Part shown: positions 25,499 to 37,013 of the stretch, piece by piece
How the letters are laid out: each line of letters opens with the position of its first letter
Position numbering within the stretch: the stretch's first letter is position 1
Source of the DNA: Isoetes taiwanensis
Lineage: Eukaryota; Streptophyta; Lycopodiopsida; Isoetales; Isoetaceae
Length of the DNA stretch: 64,000 nt
Assembly: GCA_021234155.1 (NCBI GenBank)
Contig: JAJEKV010000010.1
Coordinates: 21,788,833-21,852,832, forward strand
Reading direction: 5' to 3'
Made by a program: the position numbers and the translations under genes
Notes under the pieces: generated by a model
Databases searched by the model: none
What the model saw: only the letters and a program-made list of their open reading frames with translations
What the model was told of the DNA's origin: nothing

Positions 25499-26220
25499 TC
25501 TCAGCACGCAAAATAAATCTCTAGACTTCATAGTCGATCTAATGACCGCCTCCATATCATCGATTTGCCCGCTTCATGAATACACAACTGGCGTAAGTTC
25601 TAAGAAATCCTGGTCTAAATTTATGAAAGCACAACTAGAATGTCGTAAATTAAAAGGAGGGACCAACGAAACCTTAGTTTCCAATGCCTCCCTTTGAGTG
25701 TCCATATTGAAAGGGAATATATACTTGATTGCAAGGGACCTCGAGAATTTTAGATCCCATTAGTAACGACACCTACATTCAGATATCTGCTATTCCATCT
25801 TCCCTCCATAGAAGATCAGACTTTAGAGTACTGTTTCAGAGCATACATCTAGGATATAATTCTTAGCATCCCTAGGCCATGTGCAATCACTTTTAACATG
25901 GAAAATACACATAACAACAAAAACACATACCGTCCATGAAATCATGGAGTCTTCAATTAATGGTTTCTCTTCTTCAATGCTTGACATGATCTCACTTGCA
26001 TTGTGGCAATTGCACATTCTTAAATTTTACCCACACAAAGTCTTTGCCCTTGTGGTGTATGGAGTCCCTTCCTTCTCCCCCTCAGAGATTGATTCCAAAC
26101 CTTGATGCAAATATCAAAATAGGCCATATGTGAAATCAAGATTTCTATCCTGCAGAGATTACCCTACTTTTGATGGACTCATGTACCTTTCATTCGTCAC
26201 TCAAGCATTTTTCCTTTCAC
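25499..26220. other. No gene seen
   Basis: Mixed-composition sequence with no convincing coding region on either strand. Confidence 0.5.
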
Positions 26221-26454
26221 TCAAGCATCATTTGACTTGCCTTTGCTACCACAAGTGTTCGCCATTAATGCATATGGGGTGGCATTTTGTAGATTCATCT
26301 GAACCAGCTGCTCAAAGCATCTCATCCCTAATTCAATTTCTCCATAAGTCTTACATGAACTAAGCAAAGCTGTCCAGTTTACATGGGAAACATGGAACAG
26401 ACTTAACAAATATATCTGCCTCGTATAACTGCCCCGACCTTGCAAGAAGGTCAA
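26221..26454 (-). pseudogene. PPR protein E-motif remnant
   Basis: The minus-strand frame reads NWTALLSSCKTYGEIELG, then FEQLVQMNLQNATPYALMANT. This matches the W-x-x-L-L-x-A-C-x-x-x-x-x-x-E-x-G and Y-x-L-L-x-N pattern at the E motif of plant PLS-class pentatricopeptide repeat proteins, which act in organelle RNA editing. Only one such unit is visible, with no repeats upstream in frame and no DYW end. It is a decayed fragment. Confidence 0.6.
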
Positions 26455-26555
26455 TCATGCAAGTATAGTGATCTACTGTTGGTGCAATGCCATATTTTTT
26501 TATCATCATCTTGAAATAGTGCCTCTTGCTTTTTGCTCATCGCCTCAATCTCTGG

Positions 26556-26706
26556 CCTGCTTAGCCACAGAGCTTTCTTTTGAAAAAAATACAAAAGGAA
26601 GAGCTTACCTAAAAGCTAATGTATATCCGCTCATTCTAGCCTGCTTAGCCACAGAGCTTTCTTCTAAAAGCGGTACAAACGGAAGAGCTTACCTAAAAGC
26701 TAATGT
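26556..26706. repeat. Two-unit tandem repeat (about 81-base period)
   Basis: The unit, from gcctgcttagccacagagc to agcttacctaaaagctaatg, occurs twice with about 10% difference. No function is evident. Confidence 0.85.
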
Positions 26707-26987
26707 ATGACTGCTCTGTGCCCTCGTGGCTTGACATAATACGAAAATGTGATGATTCGCCCAGCATAATCCCGAGCTCGGATGAACCCAAGATGACCTG
26801 CTCGGATCAAGCTTACATAGAATCGCAAGCTTTGCTTGGAAGCAAAGTTTTCTCACTTCATCATCAACAGCTGGCACCGAGACAGCTAGAAACAGCTGGA
26901 GCCAACAAATGCACATTGATATCCATCAAATCCGGCAGTATTCAAGAACAGGGAAACACTGGAAACATGAATTCTTGTATATAGTAA

Positions 26988-27123
26988 TAGGAATGCTTGT
27001 TTTGCCCAGATTCCGGGCATGTCAAATGCCTCCGCGCCCAGATTCCGGGCATGGAAAATGCCGACGCGCGGCAGCGCGGAGGCATTTGACATGCCCGGAA
27101 TCTGGGCAAAACAAGCATTCCTA
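26988..27123. mobile_element. Foldback element with 49-base perfect arms
   Basis: The arms 26988-27036 and 27075-27123 are inverse complements (taggaatgcttgttttgccc at the outer edge). The short loop contains a further copy of cagattccgggcatg. The ends read TAGG...CCTA, so a TA target duplication is possible. GC-rich inside, unlike the flanks. It is probably a non-autonomous DNA element. Confidence 0.85.
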
Positions 27124-27129
27124 AAACGT

Positions 27130-27423
27130 GAATGCAACTTAGGTTGCATTCTGTGGGCAACAAGAAATCCGAATCGAGTAAACGCCGTAATCGAGGTAAA
27201 AATACCGTAATGAGGGGTAGAAGGGCTGAATGTCGGTAAATGTCAGAGAATGAGATGTAAATCCGCCAGAATGTAATGTAAATCCGTCGCTCTGAGCCGC
27301 CGCTGCTGATCCGTCGTGTTTGCACCGTCGCTGTTGAGCGGGATAGAGATTCAGGCAGAGAAACTATGCCACGTGGCGCTGTATGAGTGGCGAATAGGGC
27401 AGAATGCAACCTAAGTTGCATTT
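27130..27423. mobile_element. MITE with 23-base terminal inverted repeats
   Basis: The termini 27131-27153 and 27400-27422 are perfect inverse complements (aatgcaacttaggttgcatt ...). Each is itself partly palindromic. acgt on both sides (27126-27129, 27424-27427) may be the target duplication. The interior is GC-rich with cgtcg and ccgcc motifs and has no convincing ORF. It lies 7 bases from the foldback element. Confidence 0.75.
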
Positions 27424-27658
27424 ACGTGATCCAAACTAGAACACCGGAAAAATGACGAAATGCTGCAGAGAATGGCAGCCAAGATGACTACGAAATGGAC
27501 GGTCCGGATTGGTGCCCTAGTGACACGAATATTCCAAGGCACCAACCAAGCAGAGTTATATATGTTTAGAAAAGTCTCATATTTTATCAAATGATGTTTG
27601 GCCACCTATTGTCTTAAAAAAATTCCAGTTTTCCACTATGAAAATAAGACATGTCTTA

Positions 27659-30600
27659 TCTACTTATTTAAAAAGTTTCTTGGGTTCTTTGCTGATTTTT
27701 TTCCGGCGTTACATTTGCCAGAAAATGCATTTCCGGCCAGAAACCTGTATTTTCCGACGTTGCCCCTTTCCCTTGCGAAATAATCATATGAAATTTTGGC
27801 CGATAAAATTAATGATACGAAAGCAAGCTTGGATGAACAGCTATAATCGTGGGCGGTGATCTGCAGGGCGGTTTAAAAGGATACGCCTTGCTTCAACGGC
27901 TCTGGCTAGAAATGGCTTAGTTAGTCAGCAGAGCCCATACATGATTTTGTGCAAAGAAGTTGTGATTCTGATTTCTGCACTCCGGCGATGTAGAATGCGA
28001 GAGCCAAGACTGGATTCTGCAAACAAAATGGTAGTCTCTGAGGCTGCCGAAGCAGCTATGGCGGCAGGAAAAACTGGGTTGCTGACAGAGCCAAGGGGTT
28101 TTGCATGTCCGTTCACAAGCTTCAAGCTTTGGGCGGATATCAAAACGCGCATAAAGGGAGCGGGCAGTGGCAAGACAAGCACATCGCTCTAATGGTTTGA
28201 TAGCTCATTCTTACATATCTCTAAATCCGGTATGTTTGCATCCTCTAATTTTCACAAGCAGCCCGTAAACATGGAGACAACAGGTTTCCAGTCACTTGAA
28301 TCATCGACATAGCCAAGCTCTGGCCCCAATCCTTCCGCCACAGAGCTGGTGATGTGCAAGCTGTTCTCTTAGGTATTTTGTTGATGGCAAGGTTTTTCAT
28401 CTTATCTATATTCAAGCGATTTGCATCTTTTCTGATTTTGCAGTGTGCAGGAGAATCAAGACTTCCATAGGTCATTCATTTGATGCAGAGCTTCGGTGCG
28501 TATCACTTTGGAGTACTTTCGCATAAGTACTTCGGCCTCCTTTCCGTTGTTTGTTTCTCCGCTCAAAAGATGCCAGAAGCATGTTAATTGGGCAACAGCT
28601 CCAGCAAATTCGTCCGCAAAATTGTATTGTAAACATTCATGCTTCTGTTCTTTTACATTTCTTTTGCAATCTCTTCAAAGTTGTTTTGCTTATTTCGGAA
28701 TTTCTCTACAAGTGCATACCAGATTCATGTTTTGTTGCTTGCTTGCATTGTATATTGCTTGCTTGGACATTTGAGTTTATCTGATCATATGTGTGAATAT
28801 ATGCAGATGTAAGGCAAAGCAGAAAAGGAGGCAAAATCGCAAATCTCTGCAGTCCCAGGAGCACATGGTTCAGGCAAACCCTGGGGACTTTTAAATCATA
28901 TGCCATTGCTGCATTCAGTTTATAGGGTTGTTCTTGCATTATATTTGTCTATGAATTGCTTAAAGATGACCATAGATCATAGGTTGTTCAATTGAGAGGT
29001 CTCTATCAAGTAATGAGACACCACTACATCTGAAGAAAGTCAGATTAAACATGCTACAATAGACGACCCAAGCTTAAGGTACGTTCCTCCTGAAAGCTTT
29101 TGTTACCCTGTCTTTGTAACTCTTTTTCCCTGAATTTGAATTAAAGTTTAAAGCCGATCCCATTGAACACAAATCTATTTTATTGTGGAGGATAGGAGCA
29201 AATTGGAGAAGCAACGGTTTAAGCCAAATCTTAAAGGTATGCAGGAAATGGGAACTCATGGATATACATGAGCAAATGTGAATGTATTTTTGCCTAACAG
29301 AAAATACAGAATGACAAATACGAAGTGTGAAATGAAATTTAAGAATTGGAAAAAAATGTAAATTGAAAAAAAGATACTTGGGGCTTATATCAGATATTGT
29401 GGGGTCATATATTAGAGTTCAACAAGGTATTGGGGCTTGCTTTTGTTTAACTGATATATTAATCGAAATATTCAGTTATTTTCTTCCATTTTATTGCTTG
29501 CTTTTCTATGCAGGTTAGGGTTGAGAATGCTTTGGAGTTATTGCTCTTTAATATCCTTATTTCCTGCAGACAGAATTAAGAGTTGAAGTTGTTCTTCCTG
29601 ACTTTTTAATGTTAGTAGATGTACATCTTTAAGCTTCCACATATTAATTTCGCTTCTCTAAAAGTTAGAATGCAGCAGCTCCAAGTTGCAGATCAACATA
29701 TCAGGTTATGACAGTTTGAGGATGTAATCAATGGTAAGAATTTGATGAATACAAATCTCATGATTCTTCTGTTAAGTGGTTGTACTTCTCTTGCAGAGAT
29801 AAGGCATCTTCAAGCTCTGGAGCCACTTCTTGCAGAGATAGGCTGCCTTTCAAGCTTTGGGACCAGAACACTTGCATGAAGTTGGTACACACTTGCATGA
29901 AGGTGGTACACTGAAGCATGAAGCAGACCTTTATGTCTGCTCTTAAGCTTTCCGTAACTAATCATTAAAAGATCCCACACTCTTGGTGTTTAAAACTGTC
30001 CACAAAATTTGGTCTAAGAAAAAGGAACTTCTATATGCATGAATTCCAAATGAAATTCAAATCTGGGCTATGGCTTATTTAAGCCCAATACTGTTGCACA
30101 TACTATTATTCAAAATACCCCAAATATGGAAGCAATATTGCACATTCTATTATTTAACCACAAACACATTCTATTATTTAATTCTTGCAAGCATCTATGG
30201 TGTTCTGAGTAGTTGCACATATGCACGATAAAGGCCAAGTAAAAACACGTGTCAATTTTTATCCTTAGAGGTAAATTAATTGCCCACAACATTCCTTATA
30301 AAGCATTGTTTTCTCTACGGAAAGTTAATACATTGATAATACTATCATTAGACTATTGCAATAACAAAAATAATTACAAAAGCAAATAGTTCATACTTGC
30401 GAATATCAAGGTGTGTTGTTAATGGAAGTTGCACAAAAAGTTCTATTATGAATTAAAATACGTCAATGAACCAGGACAAAACTTTGTGTTTTTCATTTCT
30501 GTTAAGAGTGACATTTTGAGCATAAGTTTTGGATATGTCTTTCTAAATTTTCATCTTTAGAGATAGATTTAACTGCCCCCGCATTCCTTATAAAGCACTG

Positions 30601-30808
30601 CTTTATCTACTGAAATCCATAAACACAAAGTTAATACATTGATGATGCTGTCATTAGACAATCTCAATGACAAAAATAATTGGTAAAGCAAATAGCATTT
30701 ATTCTTGCCAATGTTAGCATGCGCTATTGTCAAAGTTGCATATTTAAAAGTCCAGTAAAAATAGGTGCAAGAACATTAGCCCGGCAACGCCGGGCACACG
30801 TTTACTAG
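27659..30808 (+). mobile_element. Candidate non-autonomous Helitron 1 (3' end firm, 5' end tentative)
   Basis: The 3' end is well supported: a 7-bp hairpin GCCCGGC-AAC-GCCGGGC (30779-30795), 9 bases, then CTAG (30805-30808) followed by a host T. The proposed 5' end TCTACTTATTTAAAAAG at 27659 is preceded by A, as Helitrons require, but was chosen only by pattern. The interior has no Rep/helicase. It has a GC-richer stretch at 27860-28200 and two diverged copies of a subterminal block (about 30250-30425 and 30545-30735, sharing gcattccttataaagca). Confidence 0.5.
30779..30808 (+). mobile_element. Helitron 3' terminus (hairpin + CTAG)
   Basis: gcccggc, loop aac, gccgggc, then acacgttta and ctag|t. 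A short GC hairpin about 10 bases before CTRR and insertion 5' to T are the defining end structure of plant Helitrons. Confidence 0.85.
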
Positions 30809-30830
30809 TTTGGTTTGGATTGTAAATGGA

Positions 30831-30874
30831 GTCTTATTTTATTCCGGGGGATTTCCCCCGCCATAAAATAAGAC
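30831..30874. repeat. 44-base stem-loop
   Basis: gtcttattttat and ataaaataagac form a perfect 12-bp outer stem around a second GC stem (cggggg/cccccg). It lies between the two Helitron ends. Related taaaataagac/gtctta palindromes occur nearby at 30895-30925 and at 27640-27658. It could be the end of a small DNA element. Confidence 0.7.
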
Positions 30875-31260
30875 ACCTAGTCTTATTTGAAATATAACTA
30901 AAAATAAGACGTGTCTTATTTTTTTATAGTTTTCCACTAGTATTTTAGTGGTGTATATTTTATGACTACCATGCAGTAGAAAAGCAAGATTCAATTTGTG
31001 TGTCTCATTTTTAGCCCTGGAGTCATAAATAGTGTCATATATAGTATATGACAGCCATATTTTGCGACTATCGTGGAAAAAGGGCCTTAGCCGGTAAGTA
31101 TACTAGCGCATTTAAATAAAATTGACGCGTGTGCCTAAAGTTGCATTTGGCCGGGTTATGATTTTCTGATTACTAATTTTCGCTTTTTTGCCGGATTTCA
31201 GTGTCTACAGGCGGCCGAAAAAAAGAGGACACACCCACACAAAAATATTTTAAGTAGATA

Positions 31261-31288
31261 CTAGTAATGGTGCCCAGCGTTGCTGGGC
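31261..31288 (-). mobile_element. Helitron 3' terminus in opposite orientation (Helitron 2)
   Basis: On the minus strand: GCCCAGC-AAC-GCTGGGC (31288-31272), ACCATTA, CTAG (31264-31261), then host T. Stem length, loop sequence and spacing closely match Helitron 1, so they are related families. The Helitron body extends to the right, toward the DUF676 and BCCP gene pieces. Its 5' end was not found. Directly left, minus-strand TCTACTTAAAATA resembles a Helitron 5' start, two bases from this 3' end. Confidence 0.8.
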
Positions 31289-31390
31289 ATAATTTAGAAC
31301 CTACAAGCGTTGGGAACCTGAGAACCTATGCATTTTCCTACAGTAAACTTCTAGGCCATTGGAACTTTGCATTTGCATACAATAACTTCT

Positions 31391-31990
31391 AAGCCATTGA
31401 ATAATTTTGGGAACCTGTAGATTGCAAGTCCGGGCCATTGGATCGTTTTGGGAACCTGTAGATTGCAAGTGGCAATGTCTATGAGTTGTTGATGTTGTGT
31501 TTTAAATCTCATTAAGTCGCTCTCTCTTGTTGCTTGTATATGAATGTGGATGTGTGGTGGCTATGATGTATTGCTGCTTGTATATGAATGTCGATGTGTG
31601 TTGTGGCTATGGATGCGTTGCACATAACCTTTTGAAGGCATTGCATGATTATGCGTACCCTTAGACATTTTGTTCATTATGTGCATAGAAGAATGTTAGT
31701 GGAATTTCAACATTAACTTATGTTCTTATGAGACATGGTATAGAAGAACGTTAGTGGAATTTCAACATTAAATCGTGTTCTCATGTCCATCTCATCATAA
31801 CACAACACTTCCTTTTACAATATATCTGTATTGAACCATCTCAACAACACAGCACTTCCATTGCAATATATATGTATTAAAGAGGTCCATCTCATCATAA
31901 CACAACACTTCCTTTTACAATATATCTGTATTGAACCATCTCAACAATACAGCACTTCCATTTTCCATTGCAATATATCTGTATTAAAGA
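31391..31990. repeat. Block of short tandem repeats next to Helitron 2 terminus
   Basis: Four pairs lie in succession: gggaacctgtagattgcaagt (about 31410 and 31450), ttgcttgtatatgaatgt (about 31530 and 31575), ttagtggaatttcaacatta (about 31695 and 31750), and a 100-base unit starting ccatctcatcataacacaac (31786-31885 and 31886-31990). Confidence 0.85.
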
Positions 31991-32734
31991 ACTGACAATT
32001 CTTGGTAATGATATAATAGAGCTTTTGCATTTTTATTGCAAAGCTAGGGATTAGTTTTAAAGAAATGATGATAGCCTGGGGAATGGATAAACAATATTAG
32101 GATAAGAAAGAGTGGTAAAGTTCTCTATGTTGTATGGAAAAATAAAGCACTCCTGGAGAGAAGGTGATTATTGATGTTTATCTGGCTGCTGCACAATTTG
32201 TAACATAAACAAAATAATATTTTTTCCTCGTTCAGCAGCCTTCTCTCTTCTAATGTCAATAATGTTCCTCCTAGCAAACGATATATATTTCCTACCTTGT
32301 TTAAAATCCGACCAGCTGGTGTTGAGTAAAAAAGGGACATTGCAACATGAAGGAGAGAATGCTGGGTTGAGTCAAAAAAGGATATTGAAGCATGAAGGAG
32401 AGAATGAAGCATATCGAAATGGAACTTTTGTGTTATTGCTAGCCCCACAACAAACACCAAGAGGGTTCTTATAAGGATAGCAGAAGCAGTATGCCCACAA
32501 TTGAAGGCTTAAAAATGATTCACATAACAGCATGCAAATTAGATTTAGCGCTTGCAGATGCCGTTTGTTCTTTTCCAATCGTGGGACGCTCACTTTCAAT
32601 ACAACAACAGATTGTCAGAATAGATTTGACAAAAAAACTGCGTTCCTTGTGTCATCTCCACACACACTGTACAATGCTTAGACAAAGACCATAGAATACG
32701 TTTAACAAAGACCTCTCTCAATCTCCTTCTGAAT

Positions 32735-33289
32735 TCAAATGACGGCTTCCCTTAAGACGGGTGTGAAATAGGGGGGCATCTCCTCCCATGCAATGCAGTG
32801 GTCTGCCTCCTCATAGGAAAATGCCGGCAGGGTGAAGGAGCCACCATCAAAAAGACAGTGGCCTGCCCCCAGGTACCTATATTGGCGAGCCGCGTCTATG
32901 GGATCTTCTGCCGCTATCCACTGTCTAGCTGCCTCTTGGGCCATTTGCATGATCTTCGCTGCCTGGGCCTGGATATCATTAGCCTCAGCTTGCTCCTCTG
33001 TCTCGGGCGAATAGTAGCGGGTGTAGTATTGTACCCCGTCCTCGTCCTCGACCACTGTGTAAGCGTCTTGCTGGGCGTTTAGTTTGATGCAGAACCTCTC
33101 GTTAAGGTTAAAGAGAGGGTATGGTATCCGAGCCCTCTCAAAGAAGCGCTTGGCAAAGTGCTCTAGGATTCCCTCGACCTTTGCTTGCTTCTCAGGCGAG
33201 TCTCCCAAATTTGCTGCGATATCCGCCATTAGAGATGCAATGGAGCATCTAGAGTAGCGCGGCGTCTTGACATAAGTGTGCAAGACCAT
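32735..33289 (-). CDS. Unrecognised 184-residue protein, GC-rich intact ORF
   Basis: An uninterrupted frame starts at the ATG in catcaccATGG, a good plant start context; an in-frame Met 20 residues upstream has a poorer one. The protein is acidic and soluble: no signal peptide or membrane segment is evident. It has an Ala/Gln/Glu-rich helical middle (TEEEQAEANDIQAQAAKIMQ then EAARQWIAAEDP) and an aromatic C-terminal part. The segment is clearly richer in G+C than the AT-rich flanks and is preceded in its own direction by a pyrimidine-rich leader. I do not recognise the family. It could be an accessory ORF of an undescribed element or a captured gene piece. Confidence 0.45.
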   Translation of the reverse strand: MVLHTYVKTPRYSRCSIASLMADIAANLGDSPEKQAKVEGILEHFAKRFFERARIPYPLFNLNERFCIKLNAQQDAYTVVEDEDGVQYYTRYYSPETEEQAEANDIQAQAAKIMQMAQEAARQWIAAEDPIDAARQYRYLGAGHCLFDGGSFTLPAFSYEEADHCIAWEEMPPYFTPVLREAVI

Positions 33290-33349
33290 GGTGATGGGTT
33301 GGTGTGGCTGGCGCCTCAAGCTAGAGCCTAAGTGGAAAGATGTTGGCAA

Positions 33350-35023
33350 GGTCGGCTATGGCAGCTCAAAGCTCCAAGTCCGGTGGCTATGGCGGCTCAA
33401 AGGAGGGAGAGAAGAAAGAAAGAAAGTGTTTTGGAAAAAAAAAATGAACCAAAAGAGCAGTTAAAGTACAATTTACCCTAACTTTATTTTTTTTTGTTTT
33501 TAGCACGCCAGCCTAACCAAGCCTACAACCTTTCTTGCAATTCTAGCCTATCCACGTAGCACCTCCACCTCACCAAAATCTGAGGTGGCATGTTCTGCAC
33601 CTCTAGATTCTCTCTTTTACAAATCAATGGCTAGGGAAATTAGAAGAAAAAGGCTAAAAATGGGGAAGGTCGCGAAATAACTTCCTCTTTGCATCGTTCT
33701 GCTTTTTCTTTTCGATGATTTTGTCCGTTCTGGTGTAAGCCCCTTACTTCCCGTTTCTTCTCTCTTATATTTGCATGTTGTTGGAGGGCATGAAATAACT
33801 TCCTCTTTGCATCGAACCTCCATTTTTTTTGTGGCTGGTGGTGTTTTTGCCGGGAAGGAGTGGCCAATGGCCGGGTGGAGGCGATGGCGTGACCATGGCG
33901 GTGGAGAAGCCTGTATGTTCTGTGCCATAACTGCCGAAAGGAGGTAATGGCATCTCTTCAATAAATCTAGGAACTCTTATTTCTCAGCAATTGCTTGGTG
34001 ACTCATCCTTCAATGCCTTTGTCCACCCCTCTCCTCTTTTAGTTTCTATACACTCATATTTCACATATAAAATCTTCATTTACACTGCAGTTCCTCCTAC
34101 TGTTTTCTTCAGCAGTTCCTCTGGAATCATTATCTGCAAGATAACCTTTCTTACTGCACTATGCAGATATCATCCTAGTAGAAACCTGTAGGGCGAAGCG
34201 ACTGAGACAAGTACACACAATACATTGAGCCCATGAGTCTCCTTGCTTGTCAACTTATTCTGATACAACTAGATGGAACTTTTAAGAAATCTACTTTAAC
34301 AATATCAACTCTCACATCTTTAAAAAAAAAACTCTTTTGTCTTTCAGCATTCGGTTTTACTTTCTTGGATATCTCTAGTTCCCTAAATTACTGTCTATTA
34401 GAACCTTATCTTACCCATTCTTGTTCTTGCACCATATTCCATAGTTGATATAGAGAGCTACAAAACTGTGGTCGTAATATTTCAAAATAGTTCAGGTTAA
34501 GCAGCTTACCATTTTTAATGGTTATAGTCCAAATCTGGATATACATTAACAGCTGGACCATGCTTTTAGCATGGAACAACTAGCACCAATAACGTCGATC
34601 CCATAAACCTTACCTTCTGGTCTATCCAATCTATTTCCTTTGATTGAAATTTGTTTGGTCCAGTAGGAATAGATGGCATGCGATTACTAGATGTTAATAC
34701 ATGAAATTTCAATCTTACACATTGAAGTAGTCCAAAGGTACAGGGTTCTTGTATGGGGCAAGATGGAGATTATAGGCCTAAGAAATTTATAAAAAATACA
34801 TCTGCCATATTTTTTCCGCAGTCAAAGTACCAAGTTTTGAAAAATTAAGATTGATTCCTTGTAAAAAGTCTAACGTTTCCTTATGGTAATGAAAACTGAG
34901 ATGCCACAAAGTGAAATCTTTTTATCTGAAATGTGAAAGCCTAAACTTTCTCATGTGGGCATATACAGCAGACAGTATGTCTGTTAGATTGTGTACATCT
35001 GAGTGATGCTTTATTCTATGCAG
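33350..35023. other. Unassigned sequence
   Basis: It contains a 20-base block ataacttcctctttgcatcg occurring twice (33677 and 33794) and low-complexity T/A runs. Earlier exons of the DUF676 gene might be expected here on the plus strand, but I could not recognise any. Confidence 0.45.
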
Positions 35024-35989
35024 CATACGTCATTCTTCATCTCCGCAATCATTGGATTTTAATGGACCCTGAAATTGAGTTCCTCATGTCAAAAGCAAAT
35101 GAGGATCGAATGATAAGCGACTTTCGAGAGTTAAGACAGCATTTAGCTAAAGAAGTTGCTCAATTCCTTAAGAACAAAATGAATAAAGTCATGAGGCAAG
35201 GTGTCTGTAAAAGATGCAGCCTAAGTTTTGTTGGGCACTCAATTGGAAATCTGATAATAAGAGCAGCTTTATTGGGTATGTGATTCAGTACTGACTGATT
35301 TCACTGGAGATTGTACTTATAATTTCTATATTGTTTTCTGACAGAAAATGCAATGAAATCATACTTGCAATTTTTGCACACATTCCTTTCTGTCTCGAGA
35401 CCTCATCTAGTTGTTCAATTCTGGACTTTGGGTGCTTAAAAAGCTGAAATCGTCACCTTGTATGCATCAACTAACATTTACTGACAAACCTGATATTGAC
35501 GACTGCTTTCTGTTTAAATTGAGCCAGGTAGTTTTTTCATAGATCTTCAGAAGCTCTTTCTATATCAAGAGCAACTATACTGATCTGATATATTTTGTGA
35601 TCATCAAGCAAAGACTTTTATTTACTTTCAGCATGTTTTGCTGCTGTCATCCCCACAGGTAAGCAACCCACAACTTAATTACGTTTGGCAGGCCTGCTGC
35701 AATAAGCTTGTAATTTTGTATACATGATAGATATGTTCCTTACCACTCAGCACGGATAGAAATATGTCAGGCAGCACTTCGTGATTCTAGGAAAGGTTCT
35801 GCATATGTATCAATGGTGTGCAGCTGCATGGAGCAATTGACATCAAGAGCTGCTATAAATCGTAACTTCATTCGTTGTGATGTTAATTTTGATTTATGTT
35901 CACAAGCACGGACACTCAACAATTTTATTGGTCGTACAGCCCATATTGAATTTCTGGAGACAGATGCTTTTATCCGTTTTATCTTCTAG
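35024..35989 (+). pseudogene. DUF676-type serine esterase gene, C-terminal exons, broken
   Basis: Four exon-like pieces match the plant DUF676/FAM135-like lipase domain in order. 35024-35275 gives RNHWILMDPEIEFLM ... LSFVGHSIGNLIIRAAL, with nucleophile elbow GHSIG. 35345-35527 gives ENAMKSYLQFLHTF then, in another frame, NSGLWVLKKLK ... MHQLTFTDKPD. 35632-35658 gives HVLLLSSPQ. 35726-35989 gives DRYVPYHSARIEMCQAAL ... RCDVNF ... NFIGRTAHIEFLE. Donors are GT, but the last intron lacks an AG acceptor. Exon 2 has lost about 20 bases and changed frame, and N-terminal exons were not found. Such proteins hydrolyse lipids or esters; this copy is probably a pseudogene or captured fragment. Confidence 0.8.
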
Positions 35990-36386
35990 ACCTTTCTAGA
36001 CTGTTTTCCAATGATATCAGAAGGTATGTTACAGTAAGTGTAATGAGTGGGCGCTTCGAGCAAAAAGTGGGTGAACAAGGTCCGCATGGCGGAAGAAGGG
36101 CCCTCTAATGTAAAAACCATGTTCGTTGCCTCTGCTGCCTGGGAGACTTCACAGATGTTACGTTTTAGCCTTCACAGTCTGCCTTAAACTTAGTTTTCTC
36201 TTTCTGCTTCTGTTTTTTGATCACCATCAATTTCAAGGTCAGCACATTCAGAACCTGCAAAGGGTCTATGCTACTAGCGAGACCAGAGTTCTTACTTCTA
36301 ATGAGGCCAGCTCATTCCCTTGATCTGTTTTCTGGTTGTTGCTTGACATTTTATAAGAAGCAATACTTGTCATGTTCATTTTGCAG

Positions 36387-36853
36387 ACGATGACGCAACA
36401 AAATCCGAAGTGGCTGAGCTCAATGGTCTTGCCCCTTCTTTAGCTTCTGCTTCTCCAACAGAAGCTTCTTCCTTTATTTCCGATGTTGTCGGTCTGATCA
36501 AGTAAGATAGCCGAGATTTTACATTTTAAATACTACCAGAAAGTAATGCTTCAAAGTTTGTCCACTACTTGATTCAAAAGACATTGTTGAACTGGAACTA
36601 AAGCATAAGGACTATGGAATATCAATCAGAAAGCAAGAGGCCTTTCCTACGCCTCAGCATCAAAGCTTTCCTGGACCTCATGTCATCATGGCTCATACAA
36701 TATATCCATATCCAGCATTTCAGTCAATGCCTGCCCAAGTCCAGCCAGTTCCTGCTGCTCCTTCTACCATTGCCACTACAACTGAGGATGCTTTTGCTAA
36801 TGGCAGGAACTATTTACAGGACTTCTAGACCTGGAGAGCCTCCATTTGTGAAG
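36387..36853 (+). pseudogene. Plastid acetyl-CoA carboxylase BCCP gene fragment
   Basis: The first exon-like part (36387-36501, after ttttgcag, ending aa|gtaaga) gives SSFISDVVGLIK. The second (about 36562-36853, ending aag|gtaatg) gives DSKDIVELELKHKDYGISIRKQEA, a Pro/Ala-rich linker, then in a shifted frame MAGTIYRTSRPGEPPFVK. These match the biotin carboxyl carrier protein of plastid acetyl-CoA carboxylase (fatty-acid synthesis) up to the start of its biotinyl domain. The exon with the biotinylated EAMKLMNE motif is not present downstream. The frameshift near 36795, an out-of-phase join between the parts and the missing end make it non-functional. Confidence 0.75.
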
Positions 36854-37013
36854 GTAATGACTCATTCCTTTTATTAAGATGTTTTCACTCAATCTGTGGT
36901 ATGCCAAGTTATATAGTGCCTTTAGTTTTCCAACATATCCTTGGATTATGCCATTCCTTGTGAAGTTGCAAATCTAAATCATCTTCTGAATTTACATTCA
37001 ACTTTTCCTGTTC
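36854..37013. other. Intron-like sequence after BCCP fragment
   Basis: Starts with a GTAATG donor. No further BCCP exon was recognised in the following kilobases. Confidence 0.4.
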
